Positions 61,730-64,000 of a stretch of DNA of 64,000 nucleotides are shown piece after piece. The notes under the pieces are model-generated. The model did no database searches, was not told the origin of the DNA, and worked only from the letters and a program-made list of their open reading frames with translations. Each line of letters opens with the position of its first letter. The stretch's first letter is position 1. The position numbers were made by a program, and so were the translations under genes. Source of the stretch: Rhizobiales bacterium GAS188 (GTDB lineage Bacteria; Pseudomonadota; Alphaproteobacteria; Rhizobiales; Beijerinckiaceae); contig FNSS01000001.1 of NCBI GenBank assembly GCA_900104855.1, positions 3,410,001 through 3,474,000 on the forward strand, written 5' to 3'.

Positions 61730-61870
61730 TTACCCGGCAGCACTGCTGCGGTTGGCAAAGAACAGGTATTTGATGAGAGCAGCGCCAGCCAATGCAAACA
61801 CTCCGTATGTCACGACAGTACCGGCTATCATGAACCACCCATTGCCGGCGCAGTTCAACACGCGGTCCAT
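61730..61870 (-). CDS. 46-residue single-helix membrane protein, first gene of SigF-promoter cluster
   Basis: A short gene starting MDRVLNCAGNGWFMIAGTVV with one long hydrophobic segment (about residues 12-38) and a positive, short tail ending in NRSSAAG. GGAG lies nine bases before ATG 61870, and a SigF-type promoter lies 72-97 bases upstream. It is followed by two other small exported or membrane proteins on the same strand. Its composition, ribosome site and promoter together support a real gene, although I know no family for it. Confidence 0.65.
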   Translation of the reverse strand: MDRVLNCAGNGWFMIAGTVVTYGVFALAGAALIKYLFFANRSSAAG

Positions 61871-61941
61871 GATCCGTTACTCCATTTGCCTTGCTCACAA
61901 GACCCGCCATGCGACGAGCCGATTTGGCCTCTACAGGTGAC

Positions 61942-61967
61942 TACGCAGGAAGGCCGCCATCGGTTAC
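61942..61967 (-). promoter_or_regulatory. SigF-type ECF promoter, small membrane-protein cluster
   Basis: GTAACC (61962-61967), a 16-bp spacer, and CGTA (61942-61945) on the minus strand. The region 61913-62000 is a near-copy of 60901-60985, so this promoter segment was duplicated. It drives the 46-residue gene and probably the two genes after it. The remaining part of 61968-62152 shows no gene. Confidence 0.75.
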
Positions 61968-62152
61968 ATCGCAACCCGCAAGAATAAGGATCGCGATCGG
62001 CGCCGTAGCCGGGGGCCCGCCTCAGGCTCAATCCAAGGTATAGGGAGTTCAATGACGACTCCGGGAGCTACGCGGATGCAGCGCGCTCCTGCCGTTTCAG
62101 CCTTTAGGAGTTTGCCTCGACGATAGCGAACCAAGGGGTGGGACCTGGCGGA

Positions 62153-62794
62153 TCACCATCGTAGCAGGCGAGGTCCGAGCGTCGCTCCAATGAAGGCACA
62201 GAGCACAATCGGCACACTGAACCAGATCGCGATGAACGGCAGAGAATCGTCCGGGCAGTGGAATGCGTAAGCGGCAGCGCCAAGCGCTCCGGCGACCAGT
62301 CCAGCAATTGCACCGGTTCGCTGCAAATCGGCGGGCGCTGCCTTGCGCAAAGCCCAGATCAGTGCGCCAAACGGCATGACGGCAAAGAGCGGGATGCAGA
62401 TTAAGCAGGCTGCCCACTCGGTGCCGACGAGCGTGCTGCTCCAATCCGACGAGTCCGCGCGCGCGAGCGCCACAAGCCCGGCCACAAAGATCGCGACGAA
62501 GGGAAGGAAAATGAGGGCGAATGTCTTCCGCCCATCTCGGCCCGGAGACATCGATATGCCCAGAAAAGCTGCACCGGCCGCAACCAAGCCCAACGCAAAC
62601 AGGAGCTCCACCGCGAGAAAGGGCAAGTGGGCCCGGCCGGCAACGTCCGGCCGCACACTAACAACTGCCAGCATCAGGCAAAAGGCGGCCAGGCCCGCGA
62701 TGACGAGCGCTCCGGCCAGCGTCTTCCCGAGTTGTCCGCGCTTTACCGGCTCCAGGTTCGTGCTGAGTATGCGAATGAGATGGTCGGTCTTCAC
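62153..62794 (-). CDS. nrsF: NrsF-type anti-sigma factor (DUF1109)
   Basis: A 213-residue membrane protein with six probable helices, expected to hold SigF inactive at the membrane. The short cytoplasmic N-terminus MKTDHLIRILSTNLEPVKRG is the family hallmark. Cysteines lie at residues 39, 130, 133 and 180 (AACLICIPLF and AFHCPDD). In Caulobacter NrsF, two Cys at nearly the same positions, 131 and 181, are needed to respond to chromate and cadmium. The start is GTG at 62794, overlapping the sigma-factor stop by four bases (GTGA) with GGGAGG upstream. Confidence 0.92.
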   Translation of the reverse strand: MKTDHLIRILSTNLEPVKRGQLGKTLAGALVIAGLAAFCLMLAVVSVRPDVAGRAHLPFLAVELLFALGLVAAGAAFLGISMSPGRDGRKTFALIFLPFVAIFVAGLVALARADSSDWSSTLVGTEWAACLICIPLFAVMPFGALIWALRKAAPADLQRTGAIAGLVAGALGAAAYAFHCPDDSLPFIAIWFSVPIVLCAFIGATLGPRLLRW

Positions 62795-63354
62795 GATCGG
62801 CCTCCCTTGTTGATGAGGAGCGCCAAGGCCCTCAGGCCGCGATGCACTGACACCTTCACGGCGGACTCCGACATACCCGATCGCGCGGCCGCCTCGCCCA
62901 CGCTCAACCCGTCCAGCTTTACGTCTTGAATAGCCTGCCTCACTTTGGGCGATATACCAGCCATAAGCCTGTCCAGATCGAAAGAGCTTTCGACGCCCGC
63001 GAGATCGTCGCGAGCAACCAACTCCTCTGCCTCTTCGATCGGCACCTCCCTGATCGACGCTTTCGTGCGGCGGAGGTAGTCGACGAATTTGTAGCGCGCG
63101 ATGGCGTATAGCCAAGGGGTGAAAGGTTCCGATGGAATATAGGTATCCCGCCGCGTGTGGATGGCGATCAAGACCTCCTGCACAAGATCCTCCGCCTCGA
63201 CCTGATCTCGGCCGATTCGCTTAAGCCGTCCTTTGAAATAGGCACGCAAATGCCCGCTCAGCTTTGACAGCAACACGCTGTGCGCCACCGCATCGCCTTC
63301 GAAGCTCGCCAGCATAAGAGCTCGGAGCCCGTGCTCGCTTGACTTGACATCCAT
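62791..63354 (-). CDS. sigF: ECF sigma factor, SigF type
   Basis: A 187-residue extracytoplasmic-function sigma factor. Region 2 is EDLVQEVLIAIHTRRDTYIPSEPFTPWLYAIARYKFVDYLRR (about residues 56-97) and region 4 is SPKVRQAIQDVKLDGLSVGEAAARSGMSESAVKVSVHRGLRAL (about residues 134-177). The TPWLYAIARYKFVDYLRR stretch and the partner NrsF identify the SigF group. A promoter of the same type lies directly upstream, so the gene is probably autoregulated. The -10 element lies only three bases before the ATG, so the message may be leaderless. Confidence 0.95.
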   Translation of the reverse strand: MDVKSSEHGLRALMLASFEGDAVAHSVLLSKLSGHLRAYFKGRLKRIGRDQVEAEDLVQEVLIAIHTRRDTYIPSEPFTPWLYAIARYKFVDYLRRTKASIREVPIEEAEELVARDDLAGVESSFDLDRLMAGISPKVRQAIQDVKLDGLSVGEAAARSGMSESAVKVSVHRGLRALALLINKGGRS

Positions 63355-63357
63355 TAG

Positions 63358-63383
63358 TTCGCGAGTCCTGGGCTGTCGGTTAC
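63358..63383 (-). promoter_or_regulatory. SigF-type ECF promoter of the sigF-nrsF operon
   Basis: GTAACC (63378-63383), exactly 16 bp, and CGAA (63358-63361) on the minus strand, an exact match to the Caulobacter SigF consensus. Transcription would begin at or just inside the annotated sigF start codon. Autoregulation of this kind is usual for ECF sigma factors. Confidence 0.8.
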
Positions 63384-63922
63384 AGAACTACGGTGCATTA
63401 TTTCGAGTTCGTGATCATGTTTCTGGCCGGTGACTGCACAAACGCTTGCCATGGCAGTTTACGGGCCTTGGGTGTGTGGCGACCCAAATGCCTGATCGTG
63501 ACGATCCTGTCGAGCGTGCATGTCATCTAGGACGGTCCGTGGTGCCGCCTTAGGCTTCCTTATCACGTGTCCGTCATAGGCACGACCGGAAGCAGCCGCC
63601 CGTCCCGCCGCCGTAGCCCGAGCGAAGTAAAGCATTGCGCTCGCGGCGGATCACGCGCGCAATGCCTGCACGCCGCCCCGATGTCGTCGCGACACCATGG
63701 CATGATGTCGCACATTGTGCCGGGCTGCCCGCGAAAATGCTGTCGGGCCGATCCAGGTCGTTGGTCCAAAGCCAGACCTAAATCCTATTGAGGTTAGAAT
63801 TCCATCGTAACCGTCTGTCATTCTTGCTCCTGATGGAGATGATCGTCTTGGGCTGGCAGCTATTCGGTTTTGTGATCGGCGGCGTCTTTGCAAACTTCGT
63901 CGATTGTGGCAGAGGTAGAGGC
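63384..63922. other. Intergenic stretch without a supported gene
   Basis: About 540 bases upstream of the sigF promoter. Short reading frames exist in several phases, but none has a family-like pattern, a ribosome site and good composition together. A GTAACC at 63807-63812 on the plus strand is not followed by a CG-type -10 at the right distance. Nothing further is seen here. Confidence 0.6.
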
Positions 63923-64000
63923 GTGAAACTCTCGGCCACCTTGCGCAGAAGCCTCGCCATCATTGTGATGGTTGGGCTTTTGTTCGCGCCGTTCACCTCG
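63923..64000 (+). CDS. Start of a possible exported or membrane protein, cut by window edge
   Basis: From GTG at 63923 the frame reads MKLSATLRRSLAIIVMVGLL and continues FAPFTS to the window end, which looks like a signal peptide or first membrane helix. AGAGG lies six to ten bases upstream. An ATG at 63833 opens the same frame with another hydrophobic stretch and is an alternative start. Only 26 residues are visible, so no family can be named. Confidence 0.3.
   Translation, partial: MKLSATLRRSLAIIVMVGLLFAPFTS

Noticed and set aside
63807..63832. GTAACC on the plus strand resembling another SigF promoter
   Set aside because: At the 16-bp spacing the following bases are CCTG, with no CG-type -10 element.

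Overview
The window looks like chromosomal DNA of a high-G+C alphaproteobacterium, most likely of the order Hyphomicrobiales (Rhizobiales). The grounds are gene content and style: a SigF/NrsF ECF pair with GTAACC-type promoters, a SorAB sulfite dehydrogenase, an IalB-family protein, a TIGR03808-type Tat-exported repeat protein, and the COG2308/COG2307/transglutaminase operon. No ribosomal or other species-level marker is present, so the genus is not named.

Positions 1-17,400 are mostly housekeeping and accessory metabolism: a truncated enoyl-CoA hydratase, a DnaJ-like co-chaperone, a frameshifted ReAV-type asparaginase, a GGDEF/EAL protein, a Tat-exported beta-helix protein, a tautomerase, an M20 peptidase, an unrecognised protein with a papain-like Cys-His-Asp pattern, a HerA-like ATPase, the 'mobile mystery' A/B (Xre/Fic) pair, and a fused LplT-PlsC-Aas lysophospholipid repair protein. 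The fused protein faces a TetR regulator across two perfect inverted repeats.

Positions 18,100-41,500 hold a YhaO/YhaN nuclease-ATPase pair, a LacI-controlled sugar ABC importer with a GH4 glycosidase, a MarR-EmrA-EmrB-type efflux operon with a 22-bp palindromic operator, an osmF-yehY-yehX-yehW osmoprotectant importer, an HMG-CoA-lyase-like enzyme, sorAB, a GSA-like aminotransferase and a YpfJ-type metallopeptidase. Positions 41,600-50,200 hold a secreted Ig-like protein, a uracil-DNA glycosylase, a second GGDEF/EAL protein, an IalB-like protein and the ATP-grasp/alpha-E/transglutaminase operon. The transglutaminase-like member seems to lack its catalytic Cys.

Positions 50,300-58,640 are the most unusual part. 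An intact-looking IS481-family element ends 64 bp before a 96-bp direct repeat that contains a complete tRNA-Gly(CCC). A second copy of the repeat, with a damaged T-arm in the tRNA, lies 6.6 kb further on. Between them are only two overlapping minus-strand genes. One encodes a 1421-residue protein with an Mrr-like nuclease domain, a helical-repeat middle and a PIN-like C-terminus; the other encodes a 640-residue protein of unknown family. This has the form of a compact genomic island and is a candidate undescribed defence or conflict system.

Positions 58,700-64,000 hold a TetR/DoxX divergent pair, a DUF2306 membrane protein and a SigF/NrsF stress-response locus. Three promoters of the form GTAACC-N16-CG(A/T)A precede sigF itself, a small exported protein, and a three-gene cluster of small exported or membrane proteins that begins with a 46-residue ORF. 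Dispersed two-hairpin repeats and three long imperfect inverted repeats occupy several of the intergenic spaces.
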